Shown in pieces: positions 7,811-16,368 of a stretch of DNA of 43,070 nucleotides (positions are counted from its first letter, which is position 1; each line of letters starts with the position of its first letter). Source of the DNA: Muribaculum sp. (GTDB taxonomy: Bacteria; Bacillota; Clostridia; Lachnospirales; Lachnospiraceae). Made by a program: the position numbers and the translations under genes. Below the pieces are notes generated by a model. It saw nothing but the letters and a program-made list of their open reading frames with translations, searched no databases and was not told the DNA's origin. The DNA is taken from the NCBI GenBank assembly GCA_023663735.1, contig JAMPGV010000021.1, forward strand, positions 1 through 43,070. The letters are read 5' to 3'.

Positions 7811-8050
7811 TTACAGATAGCGGAACAGCTCCTTCGCCTCCTCCTTGCGCACGGTCTCCTGCACATCCAGCACTTCCACCTTCACTTCCTTATTGCCGAA
7901 GGAGATGGTGATGATATCCCCCTCCTTTACATTGGCCGAAGCTTTCGCGGGCTTATCGTTAATCAGCACCCTGCCGCTGTCGCAGGCCTCGTTGGCCACG
8001 GTGCGCCGCTTGATCAGCCGGGACACCTTCAAATATTTATCCAGTCTCAT
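7811..8050 (-). CDS. rqcP: RNA-binding S4 domain protein, RqcP/YabO family
   Basis: A 79-aa protein consisting almost wholly of one S4 domain (MRLDKYLKVSRLIKRRTVANEACDSGRV). RqcP works with RqcH on stalled 50S subunits in ribosome quality control and C-terminal alanine tailing. The start is ATG 8050, with AGGGTGGTGTG upstream. A longer reading from 8128 crosses the HU terminator and is rejected. Its place upstream of yabP matches yabO of Bacillus. Confidence 0.9.
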   Translation of the reverse strand: MRLDKYLKVSRLIKRRTVANEACDSGRVLINDKPAKASANVKEGDIITISFGNKEVKVEVLDVQETVRKEEAKELFRYL

Positions 8051-8095
8051 CACACCACCCTGCCTTTCCGCAGACAAAATTTCTGAAAATTTTTC

Positions 8096-8126
8096 AAAAA
8101 AAGAGAACCCTCTTACAGGTTCTCTC
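8096..8126 (-). terminator. Intrinsic terminator after the HU gene
   Basis: On the - strand GAGAGAACC and GGTTCTCTT form a nine-base-pair hairpin, TGTAAGAG being the loop, followed by a run of seven T residues. It separates the strongly expressed HU gene from rqcP. Confidence 0.88.
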
Positions 8127-8144
8127 ATCTTGCATAAGCCGTCT

Positions 8145-8420
8145 TTATGCGTTCAGAACATCCTTCAGAGCCTTGCCGCCCTTGAACTTGGGAGACTTGG
8201 ATGCAGCAATCTTCATAGCCTTGCCGGTCTGGGGATTTCTGCCCTCTCTTGCGGGTCTCTCGGATACCTCGAAAGTACCGAAGCCAACAAGCTGAACCTT
8301 GCCGCCCTTCTTCAATTCATCTGTAACAACATCGGTGAAAGCCTTGAGAGCCTTCTCAGCATCCTTCTTAGAAAGATCAGCCTGGTCAGCCATAGCTGCG
8401 ATCAATTCCGTTTTGTTCAT
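8145..8420 (-). CDS. hup: HU-family DNA-binding protein
   Basis: Histone-like nucleoid protein that bends DNA as a dimer. The 91-aa sequence starts MNKTELIAAMADQADLSKKDAE and contains the HU signature GFGTFEVSERPAREGRNPQTGK in the DNA-binding arm. The start ATG 8420 has GGAGGAGTTCAAA upstream; a longer in-frame reading is rejected. A consensus-like promoter lies upstream and a strong terminator downstream, so it is a highly expressed single-gene unit placed between mazG and rqcP. Confidence 0.97.
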   Translation of the reverse strand: MNKTELIAAMADQADLSKKDAEKALKAFTDVVTDELKKGGKVQLVGFGTFEVSERPAREGRNPQTGKAMKIAASKSPKFKGGKALKDVLNA

Positions 8421-8503
8421 TTTGAACTCCTCCTGTAATAGGTTTACTTGGTGTGCGTTACGTTGCGTATTGCTCAATGCCTCTTTTGAAACGCCTATAC
8501 ATA

Positions 8504-8532
8504 TATATATCGGTTTTTTCCGGGTTTGTCAA
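8504..8532 (-). promoter_or_regulatory. Sigma-A promoter of the HU gene
   Basis: On the - strand TTGACA (8532-8527), a 17-bp spacer and TATATA (8509-8504). It lies about 85 bp before the start codon. Confidence 0.85.
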
Positions 8533-8589
8533 GGCATTTTGCGATAAATAAAGCTTTTTCTTGCGAAACGCGCCGATTTGAATCCCTCG

Positions 8590-9309
8590 TCAGGCGTCGT
8601 AGCGGGATATCAGAGCCTCGATTCTGTCCGAGAGAATCTGTTCCGGATACAGCTTGTGCATACGGCTGATGTCGGCCAGCGCCATGAGCGCGTCCCCCAC
8701 CTGCTCTGCGGTCTGCCCGACATTTTCCTCACCGCATTCCGGTGCGGATTCCCGCAGAGCTTTCGCCGCCGTCTCCAGCGCGGCGGCCGCGGATGCATAG
8801 TCCCGGCCCGTTCCGTAGAGCTTGTCCTCCTTCTTCAGCACCTTGACGGCTCTCGCAAGGGCGGAAAGTTCCGGCGGAATCTCCCGCAGAGGCGGCTGGC
8901 TTTGTTCCCTGCCCGCTTTCTCCTGCTTCTTCATCTCCTCCCAACGATCCAAAGCCTGACGGGAGTTGTCAGCGGCGGCCTCACCGAACACATGGGGATG
9001 GCGGCGCACCATCTTCTCCGCCACCTCGTTCACCACATCTTCCATGGTAAAAATCCCTTCCTCCTCGGCTATCCGGGCGTGCATCACCACCTGTAACAGC
9101 ACGTCCCCCAGCTCCTCCCGCAGATTGTCATAATCCCCCGTCTGGTCGTAGATGCGGATTCCGGCCAGCACTTCCGCCGCCTCCTCCGCCATGCAGGGGC
9201 GCAGGCTCATATGGGTCTGCTCCCTGTCCCACGGACAGCCGTTCTCACTGCGCAGGGTTTTGATGATCTCCAGAAAATCCTCATAGGTATATTTATTCGT
9301 CTTCTTCAT
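8590..9309 (-). CDS. mazG: Nucleoside triphosphate pyrophosphohydrolase MazG
   Basis: House-cleaning enzyme that converts NTPs to NMP and pyrophosphate. The N-terminal MazG domain has CPWDREQTHMSLRPCMAEEAAEV, with the metal-binding EExxE, and then EELGDVLLQVVMHA. A second, weaker MazG-like half fills the C terminus (EQVGDALMALADISR). The length is 239 aa from ATG 9309. The Shine-Dalgarno CGGAGG lies nine bases upstream, inside the 3' end of the PEGA gene, which overlaps by 17 bases. The two are therefore probably translationally coupled. Confidence 0.93.
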   Translation of the reverse strand: MKKTNKYTYEDFLEIIKTLRSENGCPWDREQTHMSLRPCMAEEAAEVLAGIRIYDQTGDYDNLREELGDVLLQVVMHARIAEEEGIFTMEDVVNEVAEKMVRRHPHVFGEAAADNSRQALDRWEEMKKQEKAGREQSQPPLREIPPELSALARAVKVLKKEDKLYGTGRDYASAAAALETAAKALRESAPECGEENVGQTAEQVGDALMALADISRMHKLYPEQILSDRIEALISRYDA

Positions 9310-10681
9310 CCTCCTCGTCCTCCGTATCCTCAATCTTCACCAGATCCGCAAAAGAATAAGAGAGATCTTTCTCCTCGTTATCCACCTGTATCGTGTAGCT
9401 TCTGGTGGTATAGCCTGTCCTGCGTAGCGTGATCACATGCGCTCCCGCCGTTTTCTTGAACGAGCAGGGCGCGATTCCCACATAATTGCCGTCCAGATAG
9501 ACCTCCACGTCGTCCGGCGAATCGATGTGGATCTTGTAATTGTTTGACGCTGCATCCGTCACATTCTTGTCCTTGTCTTTCTCCTCCTCTTTGTCCTCAT
9601 CCGCCGTCATGGATTCCAGCGCCACATTGATTCCGGCGGAAGCCTGTCCCACCCGGATATACTGGGTGATGGACTTATACCCGTCCGCCTTTACGATCAT
9701 CTGGTGAATCCCGTACTCCAAGGTCACGGGGCCGGAGACGTCCGTCTCGGTTCCGTCGATATAGACCGTCGCCTTGGAAGGGCTGATCGAGAACAGAAGC
9801 ATCCCCGTCTGCACTTCGGCCACCTCCAGATCCCCGATATCCAGCGCTGATTCCTCGTTCCGGTTGATGATGACGTTCTTTATGCCTCCGCCGCCCTTGT
9901 GGCTGATGCTCACCTGATAGCTGCCCTCCGGCACCACGATCAGCATGTCCTCCGCGATCTGCCGCACGATGGCCTGTCCGACCTCGATCCATCCGCCCAC
10001 GAAATTCTCATCGTTCACCAGACGCAGGTAGCCGTGTCCCTTCTCCACGCTGACACTGAGTACCTGATTGCCGATTCCCTGAAAACTCAACACATCCGCC
10101 GCGTTCAGATCCATTTTCTCGATATGCTGTCCCAGCGAGACGTACTGGGTATTGTCCGTAAGTTTAAAAATATCCTCCCCGATGGTCACTTCGCCGCGGA
10201 CATAGTCCATCTCATAGCGCGACACGCCCTCGTTGGTCCACGCTTCGGGGGAGCGCTGCATACTCACCAGATGTCTGCTGCTCTTTAAAAATGTGATGTC
10301 CACAATGTCCCCCACCCGGATCTGTTCCAGAGACACGCTCTCCCCGTACTTGTCGGTCAGCCGGGTGGTGCCGTCCATGGACAGGGTATAATATTTGCTC
10401 CGGTTCAGATTTAGAAAAGTGACACTTCCGTCATCTTTGTTTTTCTCGGTTAATATGGCCGTATCCGCGGAGTCGTAACTGTTCGGTCCGGTGAGGACAA
10501 AGCCCGTGTCAACCCGGCTCGGTTCCTGAGACGGAGCGCTCTCCTGCCGCCCGTAGTCCGAGCCGCAGGCGCACAACAGGAGCAGAAGCGGAAACAGTAA
10601 CAGGACGGGAGAACCGACTCTCTTTCTTTTGCGGTTTTGATTCCTTTTTCTTACAGTATCTGACATTCTTTTATCCAACAT
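9293..10681 (-). CDS. PEGA-domain lipoprotein
   Basis: 462-aa predicted lipoprotein. A basic N-terminus (RKRNQNRKRKR) precedes a hydrophobic stretch (about 25-38) that ends in a lipobox-like LCAC at about 36-39. The middle (about 60-270) has beta-rich repeats resembling cell-surface adaptor domains. Two PEGA-type modules follow: about 292-355 (SPSKATVYIDGTETDVSGPVTLEYGIHQMIVKADGY, in part) and about 385-440 (SPDDVEVYLDGNYVGIAPCSF, in part), joined by a charged linker DKEEEKDKDK. The tail is very acidic (EDTEDEEDEEDE), and this GAGGA-rich end also holds the mazG ribosome-binding site. The start ATG 10681 has GAGGAAAAGG upstream. Repeat copy C ends 27 bases before the start. Role unknown; it is probably an envelope scaffold. 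Confidence 0.85.
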   Translation of the reverse strand: MLDKRMSDTVRKRNQNRKRKRVGSPVLLLFPLLLLLCACGSDYGRQESAPSQEPSRVDTGFVLTGPNSYDSADTAILTEKNKDDGSVTFLNLNRSKYYTLSMDGTTRLTDKYGESVSLEQIRVGDIVDITFLKSSRHLVSMQRSPEAWTNEGVSRYEMDYVRGEVTIGEDIFKLTDNTQYVSLGQHIEKMDLNAADVLSFQGIGNQVLSVSVEKGHGYLRLVNDENFVGGWIEVGQAIVRQIAEDMLIVVPEGSYQVSISHKGGGGIKNVIINRNEESALDIGDLEVAEVQTGMLLFSISPSKATVYIDGTETDVSGPVTLEYGIHQMIVKADGYKSITQYIRVGQASAGINVALESMTADEDKEEEKDKDKNVTDAASNNYKIHIDSPDDVEVYLDGNYVGIAPCSFKKTAGAHVITLRRTGYTTRSYTIQVDNEEKDLSYSFADLVKIEDTEDEEDEEDE

Positions 10682-10708
10682 CCTTTTCCTCGCTCATTTC
10701 TAGGTGAT

Positions 10709-10915
10709 AGGTGATTGCGAAACGCTCCATTTCGTAAAGGGTCATTGTGCAAATTGTATATTCCAACACAGACACGCTTGCGCTCCCACCTCACCGTAAC
10801 GGCACATAAGATGCTAAAATACAGCATCTAAGTGCCGACGGTTCGCTAGGGTCTGCTTATGGGATATACAATCTGCACAATTCGGATTCCGAAAAATATA
10901 GTTCCGCAATCGCCT
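10709..10915 (+). repeat. Palindromic repeat element, copy C
   Basis: 207 bp. Terminal repeats AGGTGATTGCG and CGCAATCGCCT. Central stems ACCGT/ACGGT, CGGCAC/GTGCCG and GATGCT/AGCATC surround the loop AAAATAC. The outer arms ATTGTATAT and ATATACAAT also pair. It groups with copy D. The flanks ATTTCTAG and ATTTTTAG suggest a decayed direct repeat. It lies between the CotS-like gene stop (35 bases away) and the PEGA gene start (27 bases away). Confidence 0.9.
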
Positions 10916-10950
10916 ATTTTTAGTAATTGTGCAACGCGCCAATTTAGATT

Positions 10951-12003
10951 CTAAGGGGCATTTCCCGGTTCCCGGCATACGTTGCGGAACACCGTGTCCA
11001 GAAAATGCTGTTTGTCTTTCTCCTGTTCCACCAGTTTCTCCAACTTTTCCAGATTGCGCCCGGGAATCCAGGCTTTTCCGGAATTATAGTAAAAGTTGAC
11101 AATCTTCCGGAATTTCTCCGGGTATGCCAGCCGATAATACAGGTCAATTCTGCTGAGGGCGGACAGCGGCCGGGTCTTCTCGTAGGCCGCCAGCAGTTCC
11201 CTCCCCAGACTCACGGACCAGCTGCTCTTCTCCAGCAGTTTGCGCATCAGCAAATACAGATCCCGCACGGGATCATCCACCACGCATTTCTCGAAATTCG
11301 CCACAAACCATCCGTCCGCCGTCTTAATCAAATTGTGGTATTGATAATCCCCGTGGCAATAGGTGATCTTGCGGTTTCCCACGCCTTCCCCCCGCCGCAG
11401 TTTCTCATATTCGTCCCACTCCTTAGACAGCGTGTACGCCTGTTCCAGAAAAAAATCAAAATTCTGCTGCAGGCGGATCTCAAACCAGGTCTTCTGCCCG
11501 CGCTGCTTCAAATATTTGCGCACCCGCCGCAGTTCCCGGTTGCGCTTTTCATATTCCATGCCGGAAGACATAAAATACGGCCGAGCCGCGCTCTCCTCCG
11601 GACAGCCCCCGTCCGGCAGAAATTCCCCCTCGTCGAATTCCATCTCGGAATGAAGCCTTGCAAGCACACGGACGGACTCCAGACATTCCGCCCGGTCGTT
11701 GATATTGCACTCCCGTCCTTCCGCATAAGTCTTCAAAATATACATGGATCCGTCACGGTCCTTTACATACAGCGCGCCTTCTTTGCTCGGTATAATGGAT
11801 TCCACCTGAAGATCTCCGGCCTTCTGAAGATGCGTGAGCAGTCGGTTCTGGGCGGCAAGCCGCTCTTCATTTCCCGTGTATTCCTTAAAAATAAGGCTTC
11901 CCCGGGAGGTGTCACAGAGAATTGCTCCCCGTCCCTTGCGGGTCTTAAGCACCTCTATCTCATACTGTTCCAGCAAACTAACCTCTCTGTCATTCACCCT
12001 CAT
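10951..12003 (-). CDS. CotS-like spore coat protein, aminoglycoside phosphotransferase fold
   Basis: 350-aa protein of the APH/choline-kinase fold, CotS/CotI spore-coat group. An N-lobe with GSLIFKEYTG and ILKTYAEGRE precedes the catalytic loop YCHGDYQYHNLI (about 228-239). The following metal-binding position, usually DFD or DFG, reads NFEKCVVDDPVRDLY, so the first Asp is replaced by Asn. As I recall, coat-protein members of this family often vary here, so it may be a structural or weak kinase. ATG 12003 is only two bases from GGAGG; GTG at codon 3 has better spacing and may be the true start. It stands 72 bases downstream of cca and may share its transcript. Confidence 0.8.
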   Translation of the reverse strand: MRVNDREVSLLEQYEIEVLKTRKGRGAILCDTSRGSLIFKEYTGNEERLAAQNRLLTHLQKAGDLQVESIIPSKEGALYVKDRDGSMYILKTYAEGRECNINDRAECLESVRVLARLHSEMEFDEGEFLPDGGCPEESAARPYFMSSGMEYEKRNRELRRVRKYLKQRGQKTWFEIRLQQNFDFFLEQAYTLSKEWDEYEKLRRGEGVGNRKITYCHGDYQYHNLIKTADGWFVANFEKCVVDDPVRDLYLLMRKLLEKSSWSVSLGRELLAAYEKTRPLSALSRIDLYYRLAYPEKFRKIVNFYYNSGKAWIPGRNLEKLEKLVEQEKDKQHFLDTVFRNVCREPGNAP

Positions 12004-12075
12004 ATCCTCCTGACATCCGTGCTAATCTACTTTATGAAACAGCGTATGAAATTATGCAACGATTGCGCGGCGATC

Positions 12076-13431
12076 CTACAGCTTTTCCAGCTCCTCCAGA
12101 AGACGTTCTCTGGTATTGTACTCCGGATGCTCCAGCACCAGCTCCAGAAGCGCGTTCAGCTTCTCTCCGATCTCCGGACCCTGCCTGCATCCCGCCTCGA
12201 TCAGATCCCGCCCCGTGACCGCCAGACTCTTTAGGGACACGCACTGTCCCTCCTCCAGAATCTCCTCGTACAGCAGCTGCCAGCGGTCGATGATCTCCAA
12301 CTTTTCCTGCCGCAGATAATTGCTCTGCGCCAGCACATCCGCCCGCTTCACGGGAAAAATCAACGGAAAAATATCCTCCCCCACACGGTTTATGGCTCTG
12401 CGGACAATGCGCAGATCCGGAATCACGGAATTGCCGTAATCGTGGAACAATACGATCCGGCAGACCACGCGGATGGTCTCGTTGTCAAAACGCAGCCTGT
12501 TTAAGATCCGGCGAGTCATTTTTTCCCCCACCACATTATGCCCGTGAAAATGGGTGATCCCCGCCTCGTCCAGCTTCAGGGTGGCGGGCTTGCCGATATC
12601 GTGGAACAACATGGCCAGCCGGAAAATCCGGTCCGCCTCCACATTCACAAGCGAATGCAGAATATGTTCCCCCACGCTATACATGTGGTGCGGATGTTTC
12701 TGGGGCGTCCCCATACAAATGTCAAATTCCGGCAGAATTACTTTTGTGACGCCCATGTCATATGCATCCCGCAGGTAATCCGGATGCGGCGACGTCAAAA
12801 GTTTTACCAATTCCGTCTGAATGCGCTCCGCGCTGATCGCGCTCAAAGCGGGAGCCAGCTCCCGGATGGCTTCCCCGGTCTCCTCCTCAATATGATATCC
12901 CAGCTGGGCGGAAAAGCGTATGGCACGCAGGATGCGCAGGGCGTCCTCCCCGAAACGGGCCTTGGCGTCTCCCACACAGCGGATCAGCCCCCGCTCCAGA
13001 TCCGCCAGACCGCCGAAAATATCCACCAGACCGTGCGCCGCATTGTAAGCCATGGCATTGATCGTGAAGTCCCTGCGCCGCAAATCTTCGGTGAGGCTGG
13101 GCGTAAAAGAGACTTCACTGGGATGTCTGCCGTCCTCATATTTGCCGTCTATCCGGTATGTGGTGACCTCGAAGCCCTCCCGGTCCAGCATCACGGTCAC
13201 CGTGCCGTGCTGAATGCCCGTGTCGATGGTGCGGGGAAACAGCGCCTTCACCTGATTGGGTTTCGCGGACGTGGTGATATCCCAGTCCTCCGGTTCCCTC
13301 CCCAAGATGGAATCCCGGACGCAGCCGCCCACCACATAAGCTTCAAACCCTGCGCCCTCAATCGTATCAATGATATATTGTGCCTTGTCGGGTACGGCAA
13401 TCCGTACCTTGTCTGCCTCCGTCACTCGCAT
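12076..13431 (-). CDS. cca: CCA-adding tRNA nucleotidyltransferase with HD domain
   Basis: Adds or repairs the 3' CCA of tRNAs. The class II polymerase-beta head has VVGGCVRDSILGREPEDWDITTSA, with the DxD metal site, then RRRDFTINAMAYN and the RNA-binding domain EDALRILRAIRFSAQLGY. An HD domain (LFHDIGKPATL) follows; this is typical of the clostridial and enterobacterial forms. The 451-aa length is normal. The start is ATG 13431 with GGGAG close by; GTG at codon 3 is a reasonable alternative with better spacing. The two tRNA-Gly genes of this window do not encode CCA, so they depend on this enzyme. Confidence 0.93.
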   Translation of the reverse strand: MRVTEADKVRIAVPDKAQYIIDTIEGAGFEAYVVGGCVRDSILGREPEDWDITTSAKPNQVKALFPRTIDTGIQHGTVTVMLDREGFEVTTYRIDGKYEDGRHPSEVSFTPSLTEDLRRRDFTINAMAYNAAHGLVDIFGGLADLERGLIRCVGDAKARFGEDALRILRAIRFSAQLGYHIEEETGEAIRELAPALSAISAERIQTELVKLLTSPHPDYLRDAYDMGVTKVILPEFDICMGTPQKHPHHMYSVGEHILHSLVNVEADRIFRLAMLFHDIGKPATLKLDEAGITHFHGHNVVGEKMTRRILNRLRFDNETIRVVCRIVLFHDYGNSVIPDLRIVRRAINRVGEDIFPLIFPVKRADVLAQSNYLRQEKLEIIDRWQLLYEEILEEGQCVSLKSLAVTGRDLIEAGCRQGPEIGEKLNALLELVLEHPEYNTRERLLEELEKL

Positions 13432-13513
13432 ATCTCCCGTCTATTTCCAGATAAATTCATCCTCACCTGCTCTGATTGGTCCGTTCTTTGATCCGCCTTG
13501 GAATCTATGGATT

Positions 13514-13542
13514 ATTATACCCAAAAGTCTCCGCGCGGTCAA
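13514..13542 (-). promoter_or_regulatory. Sigma-A promoter of cca
   Basis: On the - strand TTGACC (13542-13537), a 17-bp spacer and TATAAT (13519-13514). It is located between the terminator of the ATP-grasp operon and cca. Confidence 0.85.
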
Positions 13543-13588
13543 ATAGTATTCTCTCCCGCCGTCTTGTGCCGCAGCGCGCCGTCATGCG

Positions 13589-13618
13589 TTAAAAAACCGG
13601 GCGTTTCAACGCCCGGCT
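13589..13618 (-). terminator. Intrinsic terminator of the ATP-grasp operon
   Basis: On the - strand GCCGGGCG and CGCCCGG form a GC-rich stem with loop TTGAAA, followed by TTTTTT. It begins 14 bases after the stop of the last operon gene. Confidence 0.92.
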
Positions 13619-13631
13619 CGGATATTTTGAC

Positions 13632-14561
13632 TCAATATTTTTCGATCAGTTTTATGACCGCCGTATTGGCATAAGTCAAGGGTTCATTATGCACAAAAAA
13701 CACCACCCTGTCAAAGGGAGCATAAAGCGTTTCCAGAACGTCCCCCTCATACGGGTTTAAGATATTTGCCAGCGGCTGTCCGGTTCTGACTTCCTCCCCC
13801 GCCTTTACCAGAGGTTCAAAAATACCGGATTTCGCCGTCTTTATCATAATCATATCCTCATCATGCACGATCTTGGAATGCAGCTTGTCCGGTATGCTGT
13901 ATTTTAACATTCCCTGCCCGGACAAAAAATTCATAACCGCCAGAACTGCCTGACCCGCGCTGTTTCGGTCGATTCTGGACGTCGTGGATGTATACAGGGA
14001 AAACGCCTGCGTATTCCACACCTGCCAGTTGTAATTCAGCGTTGCGGTATCATAAGGCCGTACCCTGCGGATGATGACATAAGGGAGGCCGAACAGCCTT
14101 GCCGTCTCGGGATCGCTGAAACCTTCGTCCATCAGCCGCACGTGGGGTACAAAATCCCCCGGCATATAAAAGGATGTAAACTGAATCCCGAACCGATACT
14201 CCGAGATTTCCCGGAAAACGCCGTCCGCAATCCTCTGGGTGGTCTCCCCCAGATCATACCCGGGGAACATTCTGTTGATATCCGTATTGTCCGTTGACCA
14301 GAATCTTTTCTGGATATTCATGGAATAGGGGTTGATGGAGGGGATGATCAAAATTTTATGCCCTTTTGCAATTCTCCCTTCCTCCTCCAACTGTTTCATT
14401 TTCTTCACCAGCTGGGAGCAGCAGTAGATCTGCTGTACCTCGTTCCCTCTGGAACTGCCCACGATACAGACAGAGTTTTCCCCGGTTCCAAATTCATATC
14501 CCGTCACGCGGAATGTATCCCGGTAGATTCCCTTGAGTTCATAAATGATCCTTTTATTCAT
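13632..14561 (-). CDS. AstE/aspartoacylase-like protein, zinc ligands missing
   Basis: 309-aa paralogue of the upstream gene and of the succinylglutamate desuccinylase/aspartoacylase family (M14-like zinc enzymes). Compared with the active neighbour, HGDE is replaced by RGNE (38-41) and the second histidine motif DIHAS by IQFTS (126-130). Two of the three zinc ligands are therefore lost, and a pseudoenzyme is inferred. The INRMFPG segment (95-101) and the C-terminal beta-barrel part (KSGIFEPLVKAGEEVRTGQPLANI) remain intact. The start ATG overlaps the stop of the upstream paralogue by eight bases, which suggests stoichiometric expression and perhaps a heteromeric enzyme. It is the last gene of the operon. 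Confidence 0.82.
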   Translation of the reverse strand: MNKRIIYELKGIYRDTFRVTGYEFGTGENSVCIVGSSRGNEVQQIYCCSQLVKKMKQLEEEGRIAKGHKILIIPSINPYSMNIQKRFWSTDNTDINRMFPGYDLGETTQRIADGVFREISEYRFGIQFTSFYMPGDFVPHVRLMDEGFSDPETARLFGLPYVIIRRVRPYDTATLNYNWQVWNTQAFSLYTSTTSRIDRNSAGQAVLAVMNFLSGQGMLKYSIPDKLHSKIVHDEDMIMIKTAKSGIFEPLVKAGEEVRTGQPLANILNPYEGDVLETLYAPFDRVVFFVHNEPLTYANTAVIKLIEKY

Positions 14562-15504
14562 AACCGCACACTTCCTTTTTCAGCAGACGCCCCATTAGGG
14601 AACCTTCAACCACCATGGGATAATCCCGTATGGTAAACAGCATACCGTCCTCGGGGGTTCTCACCTCATCCAGCACCTTCCCGCACAGCGGATCGACGAT
14701 CCGCCCGATGATTTCACCCTTTTCTAATTTTGCGCCGTGTTGTACATCCGGGATAAATACCCCGCTCACACCGGCATTTAAATAGCAGACGTCCTCCGGA
14801 TTGGTTGACAGGATCGGTTTTCTCACCGGTTGCACCTCCCCTGTCCAGATCCCCATTTTTTTCATCAAATGAAAAATCCCGTCCACCAGCTGATCTCCGT
14901 ATCTGCGCGTGATACGCATTCCCACGCCCATCTCCACCACCAGAACCGGCGTCCCGATACGGTTTAAGCTGTATGCGAAAGTGGATTCCAACACCGTACT
15001 CGCCCCATGCACCCAGATCAGATCCACATTGACCGCCTCCGCCATCGGCACCAGCCTGTCCCGGTGCAGCTCGTTAATGCGTATCTGCGGTATCTCCGTC
15101 AGATAAATATTGCTGGCATGGATATCCAGCACACAGTCGGAACCCGCCACATCCTCGATGATTCTGGCAACCACATGTTCTATCATGCTGCCGTCGAGAT
15201 CTCCGGGAAACATCCGGTTCATATCCAGATCAAAAGCCGGAATCCCTCTGGTGATGGAGTCAAGCCCCAGCGGGTTCATCGCCGGATAAATATCGACGAT
15301 CCCGGCAAGGCACTCCCTGCTCTGTGCTATGCGCCGCTGCAGCTCAAAACAGACATACTGCCCTTCCAGCTCATCCCCATGGATGCCCGTAACGATGCTG
15401 ATGCGCTTCATCTTATCTGCGGGCTGCTCCGGCAGAATGCGGTTCCGCCGGATCTCCAGCACTTCATCCACGGGCAGCCCCACCGCTGCGATTGTCTTTA
15501 TCAT
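14554..15504 (-). CDS. AstE/aspartoacylase-like zinc hydrolase
   Basis: 316-aa member of the succinylglutamate desuccinylase/aspartoacylase family, which hydrolyses N-acyl amino-acid amide bonds. The zinc ligands are present: GIHGDE (H42, E45) and LDIHAS (H129). The DMNRMFPG motif and a C-terminal barrel domain (SGVFIPDVQHGAKLEKGEIIG) follow. The start chosen is ATG 15504, giving the N terminus MIKTIAAVG. An ATG four codons earlier is only one base from AAAGG; neither has ideal spacing. The substrate is unknown. In this operon it could trim the product of the ATP-grasp ligase. Confidence 0.85.
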   Translation of the reverse strand: MIKTIAAVGLPVDEVLEIRRNRILPEQPADKMKRISIVTGIHGDELEGQYVCFELQRRIAQSRECLAGIVDIYPAMNPLGLDSITRGIPAFDLDMNRMFPGDLDGSMIEHVVARIIEDVAGSDCVLDIHASNIYLTEIPQIRINELHRDRLVPMAEAVNVDLIWVHGASTVLESTFAYSLNRIGTPVLVVEMGVGMRITRRYGDQLVDGIFHLMKKMGIWTGEVQPVRKPILSTNPEDVCYLNAGVSGVFIPDVQHGAKLEKGEIIGRIVDPLCGKVLDEVRTPEDGMLFTIRDYPMVVEGSLMGRLLKKEVCGYE

Positions 15505-15560
15505 ATGAATGACCATACCTTTCTGTAGTCTTCAAATCTACGGTTCTTCCTACCAGTTCC

Positions 15561-16358
15561 TTACAGCTGCGATTTTTCAATCTTTTCCACTAGGACAGCG
15601 ATTTGCTGCGACTGTGCGCCGCCGCTCCACATAAGCCCGCGGTTGATCGCGCAGTCGGCCGCATCCCTGCCGTGGCCAAGCTTGATATGCCGGTCTGACA
15701 CCGGACAGTCATTCGTGGGATCGAACGCCGCCCAACCGCCGCCGCAGAACGCCTCCACCCATGCATGGCTCGCGCCTTCCCCGACAATCATCCCGCATAC
15801 ATAGCGGGCGGGAATCCCGGCCATGCGGAGCAATGTGACATAAATATGCGCATAATCCTGACAGACGCCCTTTCCCATGCTCCATGCCTCCTCCGCCGCG
15901 GTATGAACCTGCGTGGCTCCCGGCACATAGGAGAAATCCCGATGAAGTCTGTGCATCCATGCCATGCATTGTTCATAGGGACTTTTACAGCCTGAAAAGT
16001 CATGAGACCGATAATAGTCCAGAAGGTTTGAGCCGGGGATACATTTGCCGTGGGGAATCCGGTAAAGCCCCGTCATCCCGTCATCCGGTTCCTCATAATC
16101 CGTCTGGCGAATCTCCACATCACCGCCTGCCTGAAATACAAACCTGTCATGCTCTTTGGTCTCACAGCCGTAGATCTGCCTGTTCCCGAACGAATCCTCC
16201 CCCATGGAATACTCTGTCTCAGGCAGTACGGAAAGCGTTATCCCCAACAGATGCTGCCTTGCGTCTTCCCTTGGAATACATTTGATCGTAAAATAGCACC
16301 TGCCGACAGTTTCCTCATACTTTAGTTCCATCCTGTACTCAAAATGCAGTACCGCCAC
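15561..16358 (-). CDS. Transglutaminase-like cysteine protease-fold protein
   Basis: 265-aa cytosolic transglutaminase-like protein with the bacterial N-terminal domain (about 1-110) and the catalytic core: Cys166 in GKGVCQDYAHI, His198 in GASHAWVEA and Asp213 in AAFDPTND. The start is GTG 16358, with AGGAG seven bases upstream; a longer frame overlapping the alpha-E gene is rejected. It lies 10 bases after the alpha-E stop. Genes of this type recur beside alpha-E and circularly permuted ATP-grasp genes, where they have been proposed to cleave or transfer amide-linked peptides. Confidence 0.9.
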   Translation of the reverse strand: MAVLHFEYRMELKYEETVGRCYFTIKCIPREDARQHLLGITLSVLPETEYSMGEDSFGNRQIYGCETKEHDRFVFQAGGDVEIRQTDYEEPDDGMTGLYRIPHGKCIPGSNLLDYYRSHDFSGCKSPYEQCMAWMHRLHRDFSYVPGATQVHTAAEEAWSMGKGVCQDYAHIYVTLLRMAGIPARYVCGMIVGEGASHAWVEAFCGGGWAAFDPTNDCPVSDRHIKLGHGRDAADCAINRGLMWSGGAQSQQIAVLVEKIEKSQL

Positions 16359-16368
16359 TAAACCACTC

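Noticed and set aside
6376-8420. One continuous operon from HU to divIC
   Set aside because: A strong terminator after the HU gene and the 205-bp repeat before yabP argue for at least two or three transcription units.
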